This document shows, piece by piece, positions 1 to 10,900 of a stretch of DNA of 64,000 bases. The notes beneath the pieces were generated by a model. The model saw only the letters and a list, made by a program, of their open reading frames with translations. It made no database searches and had not been told where the DNA came from. A program made the position numbers and the translations under genes. This stretch comes from Niebla homalea (lineage: Eukaryota > Ascomycota > Lecanoromycetes > Lecanorales > Ramalinaceae), in NCBI GenBank assembly GCA_019925105.1, contig JAHGAU010000033.1, positions 434,001 through 498,000 of the forward strand, given 5' to 3'. Positions within the stretch are counted from its first letter, which is position 1, and every line of letters begins with the position of its first letter.

Positions 1-404
1 CTAATGGTTAATAGTTAATTAATAAATATTAATAATATTTTGCCGATACGTATAAACGGGGTCCCCGTATTAATTAAAGGTGGTAATAAAAGCATCCGAA
101 TAAGGATATTTAGAAGGGGGTTACTTAAATACTTTTATTTTTTTCGGTTTTAGTATTTATCTAATAAGTAAGTAATAATTAAGGATGTTTTACGAATATA
201 TATGAATTTATAGCCTATTATTTTCGTTATATATATATAATATGGTAATAATAAAGGTCGGTTCTTTATAATATCTTCATAGTTTTTACTGCCGTTAATT
301 AAGGAAAAAGTACGGTGGGTTATTTACGATTAAGTTATATAATTAGACCGAATTCCCTAATATATATAAGCAGATAAAAGCCTTCTTAAAACCGTTAAAA
401 AAAA
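1..404. other. Unassigned RIP-degraded DNA
   Basis: Very AT-rich with TAA/TTA dominating and almost no CpA. On the minus strand one frame reads as a protein-like stretch interrupted mainly by TAA/TAG, as expected for a RIP-mutated coding region, but I do not recognise the family. No RNA gene or regulatory element is visible. It could be the far end of the same element as the minus-strand remnant at 2461-2810, with the repeats and LINE fragment at 405-2239 lying between; that is inference. Confidence 0.4.
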
Positions 405-647
405 TAGGAATGGAAAAAAAGAGTAAAAGTAATAAAATAATAGGTAGCAATAAAGTATAATTAAAAATAGGCCGCAGCCCTTATATAAGTTAATAAGGTA
501 TAAATTACTTACTATAGTAATCCGTTATACCCTTCCTTTTTAAAGTGTATATGAATCGATTCTACACTTAGTCAGCCCTTTTAATGTTTCCCTTCCTTTA
601 TACACCCATCCGCAAGTTTAATATCTTCCATGCTCTCCCCCTTTCCA
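405..647. repeat. Direct repeat copy 1 (LTR-like)
   Basis: This 243-bp segment aligns end to end with 1998-2239. It begins TA where the other copy begins TG, and ends CA where the other ends TA, so the ancestral unit was probably bounded TG...CA, like an LTR. The first half is RIP-mutated, while the second half (about 540-647) keeps CpA-containing words; copy 2 shows the opposite pattern. No matching 5-bp flanks were found, so LTR status is inferred from the boundaries alone. The minus strand of the repeat also has a short protein-like frame. Confidence 0.55.
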
Positions 648-1997
648 TAATCCTTTTAATTAAGTTTCTTATTAACTTAAAATCAAGCACTTTAATATTA
701 ATTTCCGGTTGTATTATAATATCACTTGAATTTATTATAACTATTATACTATATAGCTTTAAACTTTAACTATATAAATAAGTTTATATTTATACGGTAT
801 AAATTAAACTTTATATATCCTTACTTATTGTAAATAGACTTTTTAAGCTTACTTTAACTTTAAATGGTTTATATAAATAAAAATACTATAAGTTAATAAG
901 TAAATATTATCGATAAAAATTTTAACTTAGACTTTTTATTTTAATTTAATTAATTCCTTAATCAACGGGTTATTAAAAAATAAAAATAAAATAAAAAAAA
1001 TAAACAAACTTTAAGGGATTTTAATTATAATGGGTTTTATCGGGCTCATCTTTTATTTTAAATTATTTAATATTATTCAGTTACTTAAAAAGCTTTTAAT
1101 TTATTTTATAAAGAAAAATAATATCTTTTTTTCTATAGGTTACATAATCATCTTTAATAATTTATTTTATTAAAAATTTTTATAATATTTAATAAAAGGA
1201 AACTTATTATATACTTTTTCTTTTAGCCTTATATTATATATATACCGTTAACTAAATCTTTTAAGGTTATTTTTATTAAAATTTTTCTTTTTATATTTAT
1301 TCATTAATTAAAAAGGAGCCTATATTCTTCCGCGTAATTATTAAGGATCTTTATAACTACCGTTTTTAAGGCTTTTTTTTAACGTATAAAAGAATATAAT
1401 TAATTTATAAGTTTTTATTTTTAAGTAATCCGGCTTAATTAATTGCTTAAGCATAATCGTTTTAACCTCCTTAAATTTATAAAAGTAATAATTAACTTTA
1501 AAGTAAACTTAAAATAAATAAATAAAAACCTTCCTAAATAAATATATTTCTATTACTAAAAATTTATTTAGGATTTTATGTAATTTGAAAACTTTATTTT
1601 TCTTTAATTTTTTAATCGCTTTAATTATTATTTTTAAAGTTATTTTCTTTATTAATATTTATTAAATCGGAATATATCGCTTCCTTAATATTTATTAAAT
1701 CGATATCTAATAAAAAAAAGAAGAAAGCCTTTTTAAAAGCCTTAATTTTTATTAAAGGTATTAATCATTATATTATTAAGTTTATTAAAAAACGGGAATT
1801 TAAGAATAAATTTCGGTTTCCCACTTTATTTTTTACCGTACTTTATTAACTTCTATATTTTATAGGGGGAAACGGTTAAGTTATAAATTATTAACCGGAA
1901 GTATATTTATTTAGCCTTTTTAATAATTTTTTTCTTATTTTTTTTTAAGTTTCCTTTAATTATATAAACGTTTTTTAATTTTTGTATTTAGAAAAGA
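648..1997 (-). pseudogene. LINE-l: LINE ORF2 fragment, truncated at both ends
   Basis: The segment aligns on the minus strand with the ORF2 region of the other LINEs here, for example 52110-53470 inside LINE-f and 60040-60690 inside LINE-j; shared landmarks include the text around 649-700 and 1940-1985. It covers part of the reverse transcriptase region and upstream sequence. Both the ORF1 end and the AATC-tailed 3' end are missing. Loss of the 3' end is unusual, because LINE retrotransposition normally truncates the 5' end. It sits almost exactly between the two direct repeats at 405-647 and 1998-2239. It is strongly RIP-mutated and non-functional. Confidence 0.75.
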
Positions 1998-2239
1998 TGG
2001 GAAGGGATGAAAGAGTAGAAGGGATGAAATACCAGGTACCAATGGAGTGCAATTAAAGATGGGCAATAGCCCTTATATAAGTTAATAAGGTATAAATTCC
2101 TTACTATAATAATCCGTTATATCCTTCCTATTTAAAATATACATGAATCAATTCTATCCTTAATTAGCCCTTTTATTGTTTCTATTCCTTTATATACTTA
2201 TCCGTAAGCTTAATATTTTTTATACTCTCTTTTTTTCTA
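1998..2239. repeat. Direct repeat copy 2 (LTR-like)
   Basis: Second copy of the 405-647 repeat, in the same orientation. Its first ~65 bases keep words such as ccaggtacc and gtgcaat that are TA-converted in copy 1, so it preserves the ancestral sequence there. The remainder is RIP-mutated where copy 1 is not. It begins TGGGAAGGG and ends cta, matching cca in copy 1. The two copies flank a LINE fragment rather than a recognisable retrotransposon interior. Confidence 0.55.
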
Positions 2240-2460
2240 GCTCCCTCTATAATAAAGTATTGTTTTTAATACTATTATACTTTAGATTATATTATACTTA
2301 TTTGTATATATCTTAATTATATATATATCGCTTATAATGTTTTTATAATAATTTAAATTATTATAAGTATAAAAGTTAAAAAGATATTAATATAATAATA
2401 ATTTGTTTTTACTCCCTTTATAATAAATTTTTTTCCTTTAATATTATATATTATAATTAA

Positions 2461-2810
2461 GTAGTTCTTATCCCTTAACGCCGTTTATACATGTATTTAT
2501 TTATTCCTTTTATAACCTTATTTTTAAACCTTACTTGATAATAGTAAATTAATATATTAAGACGTAATTTTCTTAAATGTAACCCCTTTCTATTATTTAA
2601 ACTTATTAAGAACGGTAACCTCGGTACTTCATATCTATTTATCTTAAAGCTCGGGCTACCTATATTTATATTTTCTTTAAGTATTATACGTTTAATCCGC
2701 TTAAGGGTATAATACGTTTTATTCCGTTCGTTAAAAGATTATAAATACTGCCCTTTATAAGGATTGGGACTTATAACCGGTTACTTTTTATCCTTTTTCT
2801 TAATTCGTAT
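2461..2810 (-). pseudogene. Possible Tc1/mariner-type helix-turn-helix remnant
   Basis: On the minus strand about 88 codons from roughly 2725 to 2462 are open, long for DNA this AT-rich, and continue upstream with a single TAA. The frame contains GSPSFKINRYEV, then FLISLNNRKGLHLRKLRLNI, then VIKGINKYMYKRR. That spacing resembles the GRPxK...RxIxR...L...GxxRR pattern of the paired helix-turn-helix DNA-binding region of fungal Tc1-like transposases. I see no DDE catalytic domain downstream (lower coordinates), where the LTR-like repeats and a LINE fragment interrupt. The family call is by eye and uncertain; the coding character is better supported than the identity. Confidence 0.35.
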
Positions 2811-4681
2811 ATTTTTAATATTTCTTTTTATTCTTTTAGTCTTATTATTATTAAGTATATTTTAAGTAAATTTATTATACAACTTTAAGTACGTCTTAAG
2901 AAGGCTTAATTATTTTAATAAACTTTATTTAAATTTTTATTTTATAGATTTCGATGTCTTTCTCCTTAATATATTTAAAAAGGCATTATACGTATTTACA
3001 TAGCTCGTACCCGTTTATTAATACTATTTTTATATTAATTTATTATATTAGCCTTAAAAAGGTAATTAAGGGGGGTAATAGTTTATTATAGTTATTATTA
3101 CTTATATATTATTGCTTAAAAAAACAAAAGAAAAAAAAATAAAATAATTATCTATTAGTCTTTAAATAGCTTTTTAACCTTTATATAAATTCCTTTAACG
3201 CTTAATACTATATTCAATAATATTTACCGAAGGTATATTCTTTATTATAACTCTTAATATTTACCTTCATCTGCTTATATACTTTTCTTTTAATTAATTA
3301 ATATATTAAGTACCTTTGGGGCTATATTTACTTATAAATAAAATACGTTTTTATATTCTCTTAATACTTTACGTATAATCGTCCCGATATAGGTATTTTT
3401 AAAAGGCATATTAAAAAAGGTTCTTTTTAAACGTAACAATATTACTTATTATCTTTATTAAGTTCCGTCTTAACCGGTTCCGTTGGTAAATAAGACGTCA
3501 AGGGTAATATCCGATTATTTACTTACTTAATAACCTTACCGCGTAGCCGTTTACTTTATTCTTCTTGTTTATCCGTCTTTTCTACGTTCTTTTATTCCTT
3601 TAAATTTCTTTATTTCTTTAATTTACTTAATTTTTAACTCTTTAAAATTCTTTTATATAAACTTAATTTAAATTAAACTTATAATCAACTTATTAGAAAC
3701 CTTCGGAAAATATATATAAATCGATAATTTTAATATTATTTATTTACTTTATATTTGTATTAATTTACTTATAATCTTTAAAGTCTTATATAGGATTCTT
3801 TAATTATATTTATAATAATTACGTTAATTATATTTTTATACTTTAATAGGTACTTTCTCGTTATTAATTTTATTAAATTAAATAAACGTATTCCTATCAT
3901 TATAAGGGTTTATTTACTTAATAATCGGTTAATATATTTGAAGTTGTACTTTATAATTCTTTATAATCCTAATTTATTCTAGCTCTTTTGCTTTTAAAAG
4001 CTTTTTATAATATATATCTAAGTTTACGTTTCCTATATACGTAAAGGTAAATAAGTATATATTAAATATTAATAAATTAACGGTAATCATCCTTTTACTT
4101 TTTTTAATTATTATTATATTAATAATCTATTTAATAACGTATATTTTAATTATATCTTTAAGTATTAACTTAATAACTATAAGTTTTATCCGGGTATATA
4201 TAAATTAATTTACTTTTAGTCAATTATCGTTAATTCCCTTTTATAGATTCTTAATATTAAGATACGGTTTAAGTAAACGTTTTTTCCCCGATACATTATA
4301 TACCCCCTAAAACTAATAATATATATAAATTTAATATAAGAAAGCGTACTTGTTTAATAATTAATTTAATAATTATAGCTTTAACCGGTATTTCCTTTTA
4401 CGTCCTTTATATTTAATATCCGTTTATCGCCTTTATAGCTTACTTTTAGCTTTCGGCCAGTCCGTTTTTAACCTTCGTTTTTTGCTTAATTAATCTAGCC
4501 CTTTATATCGTTTATTCTTCGTCCGTCTATTTAATCGTCCCTTTCAATGTAAGCGCGTTAATTATCTTTACGTTAATCCGGCCTTACCGGTATCGCTAGC
4601 CTATCTCGGTCGTATAAGCCTAATTAACGTAAAAAGGCCTATATAAAATATAGCCCGTCCCCTTTAAAAACCAATACCTTA
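2811..4681 (-). other. Unassigned RIP-degraded coding-like DNA
   Basis: No repeat family from elsewhere in the window is recognisable here. On the minus strand several frames read as protein interrupted chiefly by TAA/TAG (RIP products of glutamine codons), with lysine- and glutamine-rich stretches around 3960-3700 and 3560-3430. This suggests a decayed transposon open reading frame, perhaps the same element as the helix-turn-helix remnant next to it. GC is higher at 4430-4660. No catalytic motif was identified. Confidence 0.35.
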
Positions 4682-4726
4682 ATTAAGTCTACTCCGGCAA
4701 GCGGGACGGGATACATCCCAAGGGAT

Positions 4727-4891
4727 AGGGACGGGATAGGGACGGGATAGGGACGGGATAGGGACGGGATAGGGACGGGATAGGGACGGGATAGGGACGG
4801 GATAGGGACGGGATAGGGACGGGATAGGGACGGGATAGGGACGGGATAGGGACGGGATAGGGACGGGATAGGGACGGGATAGGGACGGGAT
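4727..4891 (+). repeat. 11-bp minisatellite, 15 perfect units
   Basis: Fifteen uninterrupted copies of agggacgggat lie just inside the left end of MITE A1. The related elements A2 and A3 have only about two units at the corresponding end, so the array is an expansion specific to this copy. Each unit holds two runs of three Gs on the plus strand, so the whole array is a candidate G-quadruplex region. Confidence 0.95.
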
Positions 4892-4920
4892 AGGGATAGG
4901 ACGGGATGGAATAAGTTTTA

Positions 4921-4948
4921 TCCCATCCCGTACTAGTACGGGATGGGA
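4921..4948. repeat. 28-bp perfect palindrome in MITE A1
   Basis: The sequence is its own reverse complement, centred between 4934 and 4935 (core gtactagtac) with CCCAT/ATGGG arms. The corresponding place in A2 and A3 holds a similar ccgtactagtacgg or near match, so a cruciform at this point is a shared feature of family A. Confidence 0.85.
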
Positions 4949-5402
4949 CGGGATGGGATAGGGATATACCAAGATCCCGTTAAGACTGCGGAATTACTAT
5001 TCATAGTATATAAGTCTTTATATATATTAAAAACCCCTTTAAAAAAATCCAAAAATTCAATATTGGAAGTGAATTATTCACTTCATCCGGTTAGCGTGCC
5101 AATAATTGGGATCTTAACATATCCCTATCCCATCCCGCCGGGTTAGGGATGGGATGGGACGGGATTTAACCCTTATCCCGTCCCACGCGGGATGGGATAA
5201 GTGAATCCAAATCCCATCCCATCCCGTCCCGCTTCCCGGAGTAATTAAGTCTTATAAATAATCATTCAAGAAAAGATAATATCGTTTATTTAATTTAAAC
5301 TTAATTAAGGATATTTCTGGCTTAAGTTTGAATGATCCTAATTTTAGTAAGTTATCTTTTTTTTTATATATAAAGTAATTATTAACCGGTTCCTCGTTTA
5401 AA

Positions 5403-5774
5403 TGTTAGACTGACTCCGCTGGCGGCACGCCGGCGGGACTAGTAAAGGTAGGTATAGAAAACGTAATGTTACGGTCTGGATACTTAGGTATTACTTTAAT
5501 AAGTAGATTAATAATAAGATTAATTCTTAAGGAACTCAGAAAGAAATGGGGCATAACCTTTATTTAAGGTAAAGGTAATAACTACCCCGCTTTACGCCTG
5601 TTAAGCTACGGCTCATAAATGACGTATATTAAGGCCGTTACTAAGGCCTTTTGCTAAGGCCCTTTGTTAAGGCCCTTTATTAAGGCTTTTTGTTAAGGCT
5701 TAACGGCTTACCTTAACGCAGCAGTATAACGTATTACTATAACGCCGGCGCAAAAATGGTATTAACTATTAATA
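5403..5774 (-). repeat. Gypsy-1 3' LTR
   Basis: Read on the minus strand, it runs from TA (RIP product of TG) at 5774 to CTAACA at 5403. It matches 18563-18909 over its full length. Between 5630 and 5700 it has about five copies of a 13-bp unit of the type aaggccctttgcc, against three in the other LTR, which accounts for the ~25-bp length difference. The first ~50 bases (GCTGGCGGCACGCCGGCGGG) are GC-rich and largely free of RIP changes. Confidence 0.92.
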
Positions 5775-8700
5775 ATTATCTCCCCCTTTTATACGCTGGT
5801 TTTTAAAGCATAAAAAGATATATTTAAGAAGCTGGCGTAAAGCCGGCTGAATATAAGGCTTATTAAAAACCCATTATTAAACCCAGTGGGAAAAGGGTAA
5901 AAGGAAAAGAGTCCTTAGGTGCATACGCGAGTATAGTAATGTCTATCCAATAATAATATAATAAAGGCATTTTACGTTAATAAGTAATTAACGTAACTTA
6001 TAAAGCTTATTAAAAACCCCTTTATAAAACTTAATAAGAAAAGGTAAATAAAAAAAGAGTTTTTACGGTATTAATTAATAATTACTTAGGGCTTTATTAT
6101 TAATTTACCACGCTATAATAAAGGTAAACGTTATTATAAAAACGGGGCGTAATTATAATAAAACCTTTATTCTATTTTAAACTTCTTTTTTTTCTTTTTA
6201 ATAATTTTAATCGTTCTTATAAGTATAATATATTAAGGGTCTATATAAGTATTTATAAGTTAATATACGTATAATTATATACCCTCGTTATTTATATTAT
6301 TATTATAATAAGTAATATTAACGTTACGTAAACGTTTTATTTACGTTAATAATTTATTTATTTTTATTTATTAATAAGATATATAAGTTTACTTTAATCT
6401 TTAAGTAATATAATATATACGTAACGATACCTTATTAACGTAAATATAAATATAATATTAACAATATATATAGTAGCGTTTTACTTAATTTACTTCTTAT
6501 AGGATAAACTTTTATACCGGCTGGGCCCTTTACCCTGCCGTAAATATCGTAATAAACAATATTTTTCCCGTTACCTTTCCGTAAGCATCCTTAACGCCGT
6601 TAAATCGTTATTACTTTAATATATATATAGTTCCCGGATTAACTATAGCCCCGGATAACTTAATAAATACGTAAATATTAGTCGATTAATACGCGGTTTA
6701 TTAAAGTATAAGCTTAATACGTATAAAAGCGTAATAAAATCCTTTAGGATTTTAAAGCCTTCCGGTTAAATATTAATTAAACGTTAATTATCATTAGTCA
6801 GGCGGAATATACGCTCTATTAAATTACTTTAAAAATTAAAGGGGAAATATTGGTCTTTTAAATTAAAAAAGAAACGTTTATTGCCCGCGTTAAAATAGCG
6901 GAAAAAAAGGTTATTTGGCTTAAAAAGTAAATAAATAAATCATAATTTAATAATAAGATAACGGCGTTAACGTTTAATAATTAAATCGGCTTAATACGGG
7001 GGATCTAGGCCCTTTATAAAAGTCAACTCTATTAAAAAGTTACTCCTTATTTCCCAACCCTATATTTAAAGTAAAGAGAATAAACCTTAAGCTTATAATA
7101 TCCGGTGGCCTGGAAGGTAAAAAGAAGGAGGAAGATACGGGCTTCAACCTATTTAAAGAAAAGGAAAAGGAGATTATACTTTTTTTAATGGCGTTATTAA
7201 GAAGGTTAACCTTAACTTTTAAGAGTAATACCTTAAAATTAAAGTAAAAAGCCCCTCCGGCGAATAATATTAATGAAAAGCCTTTAATTAAGGTAAAAAG
7301 GAAGACGGAGAAAAAAAGGAAAAGGAGGATAAAAAAAATCTAACGCCTTTATACTTATTCTTAACCTTATTAACTTATTTATAAAAGGAGAAAGCCCGTA
7401 TTAATATAAAATTATAAATTATTCTTTTATTTTTATACGTTAATATTATTGGAATTTAGCGTTAAACGTTAAAATTAATAATATTAAACGTTAAACGCTT
7501 ATAATCTATATATTATTAAAAAGCAATAAAGCGGATAATATTATAAATTACCGGCGCATTAACGTAAATCTAATAAATATACTTATTAATCTTTTATTAC
7601 CTTAAATAACTTTATTTATTTAATATTTCCTTAATAACGCGTTAAGCGCTTATAATTTAACCCTTATATTTCTTTACCTTTTTTAATACTATTATAACTA
7701 TTATTAAAGCCACTCTTATTAAGCATAATATCATAATAAAAATAATTGCCTCTATAATACCGGCTTATCCGCATATATAATACCCGTAATAAGTAAAGTT
7801 ATTAGTTAAAGTTTAAATTTTAATAATTTCACGGGAGGATAACGTATAAAGGCCAGGTAGCCATAATATTAATCATATATATAGTTATTAACCATATATA
7901 TAACTTCCGCCGTTATAACGTTATAACTTTATTTACGTCTCCTTTTACTCCGTATTATCTTGTTATATTATTCCCGTAATTCTTAAGATTATTTTAAGTC
8001 CGTTTCTAATACTTATTAATTATATTTAAAGCCTTAATTAACTTACTTAATTTAATATTAAACGCCCTTTTTACTTTTAACTTTATTAATAATTTCTTTA
8101 ATTACTTATTCCTCTTTATTATTAATTTTATATTATAGTTTCCGCTATTTAATTGTTAATATAAATATAATAAAGCTTTAAAAGAGAAATATAAATAATA
8201 GGATAAATTTAATAAACAATAAAAAGGAACAAGCGGTACGTTTACGTTCTAATTTTATTATTAATTTTAAAAAGTCCTATAAATCAGGGCGTAAACCTTT
8301 TACTTAATTACTTTAAGTTAAGGTTTTTAATATTTAATATTATTAAATTATTAATATTATATGATTTTAACTTATATTTCTTATTATACGTCTTTTAAAT
8401 TAGTTTAATAATATAACGTTATTAATTTATTAATATTAATTATATTTTTTATAATATTTTATTTTTATTTTTTATCATAGGTATTTCCTTTTCTATAAGT
8501 TTATCCTTAAGTTTAAAATAAATATCTAAATTATAATTATATATCGCTATAAAAAGGCTATAGTTTAAAGTTAAGTATTCCAAATTTATATAAGTAAATT
8601 TAATTAAAAAAAGTAGCTTTACTTAATTCGCTTACTCGGAGCTAATAAAGGTCCTCAAATATTATTTAAGGTTTTAATTTTAACGCTTTATTTAATTATC

Positions 8701-8990
8701 CGTTTATAAATAAAAAGTAATATTTAATTTACGTTTTATTTTCACGTAATAATATATTAAACCCTAGAATTTGTTGGTAAATAAAGACCTTTAATTAATT
8801 ACAATTTTAATTAACGTATTATAACGTAATACGATTTCTTTAAAGAAGAAATCCGCTAGTATAACGGTATCGATTTATTTTATAACGGGGAGGTATTTAT
8901 ATATCTTTATATATTTATTTACGATTATTAAAATTAAATTATAAATACTATTTTTAACCTTATTTACGGGTAAGTTAATAATAAAGTCCA
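5775..8990 (-). other. Gypsy-1 interior between integrase zinc domain and 3' LTR
   Basis: By position this should contain the integrase catalytic core and the pol C-terminus, but no D-D-E pattern or chromodomain could be read with confidence after RIP. The plus strand from about 6580 to 7440 also shows a protein-like frame rich in K/R, interrupted mainly by TAA; it may be an antisense frame or an extra captured sequence. I do not assign it a function. Confidence 0.5.
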
Positions 8991-9039
8991 TATTAAGTTC
9001 TTTTTAGGGTATAACCGGTTAAAAGAATAAAGTAAACTT

Positions 9040-9270
9040 ATTATAAAAATGGTAATATAATACCTTAATCCTTTAATAAGTATCGTACGTTTTAATATAA
9101 TTATTAATTTAAGCCTTTAAACCGTCCCAATAATATTTACGGGCCAAAAGCTTATAAGTCTTTTTGGCTCCAAAGTAACCCGTTAACGGGTTATTATAAT
9201 ATTTATTAATTAACTTTTCTTTAACCGTTTTATCCCGGGGAACGTATATACGGCCCTTATAAGTTATAAG
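9040..9270 (-). pseudogene. Gypsy-1 integrase H2C2 zinc-binding region
   Basis: The minus-strand translation reads NNPLTGYFGAKKTYKLLARK followed by YYWDGL, then a Y...Y...R stretch where the paired cysteines would lie. In intact Ty3/gypsy integrases this region reads HDxPLAGHFGxxKTxxLLxRxYYWPGM...CxxC. The first histidine and the cysteines are lost or altered by RIP. Its position below the RT in coordinates is the expected pol order on this strand. Confidence 0.88.
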
Positions 9271-9599
9271 GTTATTAAGATTGAGTTTTTAAGTATTATT
9301 ATAACTTTAATAAAAATACGTTAACGTTAAGTTATCGTCCTTAATTTTATATATAAATATATTATTAACTTATAAATCCTTAATAAGTAACTTAATCGGC
9401 CTAAATTCTTTATAAGGCTTTTTAAATAATTATTAAATTTCTTTTTACGGGATAATAATTTAAATATTTTTTAAAGTGAATAATAATTAATAATTAATAA
9501 CCGTTATCCGTTAATATTTTGCCGACTTATCGGATTAAAGTATAAGCTTACTCTATAAAGTAAGTAATAAAATAATATTAAAAGGTAAAATTCCTTTAT

Positions 9600-10100
9600 A
9601 GTTTAAACGTCTTAATAAAGGATTAATAGGGTTTATTTTACCTTAATGATAAAATACTTTAAAGTTATAATTAATAAATTTTAAGGCCTATTTAATTTAA
9701 CGCAAGCTTAGTATTAATTATTTTATAAACCCTTAAAAAGTATTATGATCTATTTATATTTAAATAACTTTAAGGTTCCCTTTTAAATAATACCGTTATT
9801 ACTTAAACGTTATAACGATAATAAAAAGCTTTTAATTGTACGTCTTATAATTCTATTTAATAAAGGTTATTTTTTTAAATTAATACGTAATTAAGCGTTA
9901 ATAACTTTCTTTAAATTATTAAAATAAGATGCCTATAATAATAAAGTTAAAAATATTAATTTTTATTTATACCTTCCGTTCTAGGTTAAAATAGCAGAAT
10001 AATAACGCGTTAATAAATATCTTACGGAACCGGTAAAACGCCGTATCTACCGTATTATTCCACTTTAATAGGTTAGCCTTCTTCCCTTCCTTATTAACCT
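9600..10100 (-). pseudogene. Gypsy-1 RNase H region
   Basis: Starting near 10065 the minus strand reads AFYRFRKIFINALLFCYFNL then ERK, corresponding to the AFxxLKxxFTxAPVLxHFDPER motif that opens the gypsy RNase H. Downstream residues become hard to follow because of RIP-derived stops. In a live element this domain degrades the RNA strand during cDNA synthesis. It directly follows the RT palm and thumb relics. Confidence 0.85.
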
Positions 10101-10900
10101 TAAGTAAATTAATTAAGGGCTTAATTATCCTTAAATATTTATAAATAAAATAACGATAAAAATTTATAAAGCTTAAAAAGATTTATATTTTTTAATAGGT
10201 TTTTAAGGTAGGTTAATCCTTAATAGTTTAAATATATTTTTGGTCCATCTAAATCCCTTTAATAGAAACGATAAACTTTAAGAATTCTATTTAAGTAATA
10301 TTAAATTAATATTTCTTAAAATTAACGTAAAACTGGAATTAATAAAATCGCTTAAAAACCTATTAAACATAACGTTAATAATCTGCTGGATTCTTACTAA
10401 ATATTAAAATATTATTTAAATAAATTATATAAATTATATCGATAAAATTAATAAGGATATGGTTAATATAAGCTTTAAAAATCGTTAAAGTATTAATTAA
10501 TTTAAATAATATAATAAGATACTTAAACTAATTATAACACGTATAAAACGCGGTTTTTTATTTATCGCCGGATTTAATTTATAGCCGGTAATAAGTATCC
10601 TTAAGGTTTAACTTAATAAACCGTTTAAAGTTATTTAGTTAATCAAGGGTTTTAATAATTAAGGGTAATAAATATTAATTTTTAACTATAACCGTATTTA
10701 ATTTACGGTAATTAATATAAAGATAAAGGTTATTATCCTTCTTAAATATAAAAAGGATCGGGACGCTTATAAATAACGTTAAGTAATAAATTCAACCCCG
10801 GGTTACAATATCCTTAAGATACCACCAGAGCTCCATTAACTTTATCCGAAATAAATTATATAAAGAATCATATAATAATTCTTTATTATTTAAGTTAATA
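10100..10900 (-). pseudogene. Gypsy-1 reverse transcriptase
   Basis: Several canonical Ty3/gypsy RT blocks are readable on the minus strand. At about 10510-10620 the frame reads FIKLNLKDTYYRL, then IKSGDK and KTAF, matching the FTKLDLKxAYxxIRIxxGDEWKTAF block, with the first catalytic Asp changed to Asn. At about 10390-10440 it reads YLNNILIFS, the YLDD box with both Asp residues changed to Asn by RIP. At 10264-10300 it reads IEFLKFIVSIKGI, matching VEFLGFIVSxxGI. At 10100-10210 it reads KTYQKIQIFLSFINFYRYFI. Loss of the catalytic aspartates and many TAA/TAG codons make it inactive. Confidence 0.95.

Larger units (their letters stand above)
4690..5243 (+). mobile_element. MITE A1, hAT-like non-autonomous DNA element
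   Basis: This GC-rich island has terminal inverted repeats: the left end starts TACTCCGGCAAGCGGGACGG and the reverse complement of the right end starts TACTCCGGGAAGCGGGACGG. It is flanked by a perfect 8-bp target duplication, attaagtc (4682-4689 and 5244-5251). Inside are a 15-unit 11-bp minisatellite (4727-4891), a 28-bp perfect palindrome (4921-4948), an AT-rich core (about 4975-5110) bracketed by inward-facing ccaagatccc/gggatctt motifs, and further GGGAT/GGGAC repeats on the right. There is no coding capacity; the proline-rich frames are shadows of the repeats. Eight-bp duplications with short inverted repeats and subterminal motifs fit the hAT superfamily; the transposase is not in this window. 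Confidence 0.85.

Noticed and set aside
584..769. 61-codon frame with a membrane-like composition
   Set aside because: It spans the junction between the direct repeat and the LINE fragment and is not conserved in the second repeat copy.
4727..4891. Regularly spaced repeats suggesting CRISPR
   Set aside because: Eleven-bp units are directly tandem with no spacers, inside a eukaryotic transposon.
4679..4972. 97-codon minus-strand frame with repeated PSLSRPYPVPI-type units
   Set aside because: It is the translation of the 11-bp minisatellite of MITE A1, which stays open in several frames because the unit contains no stop; there is no conserved start or domain.
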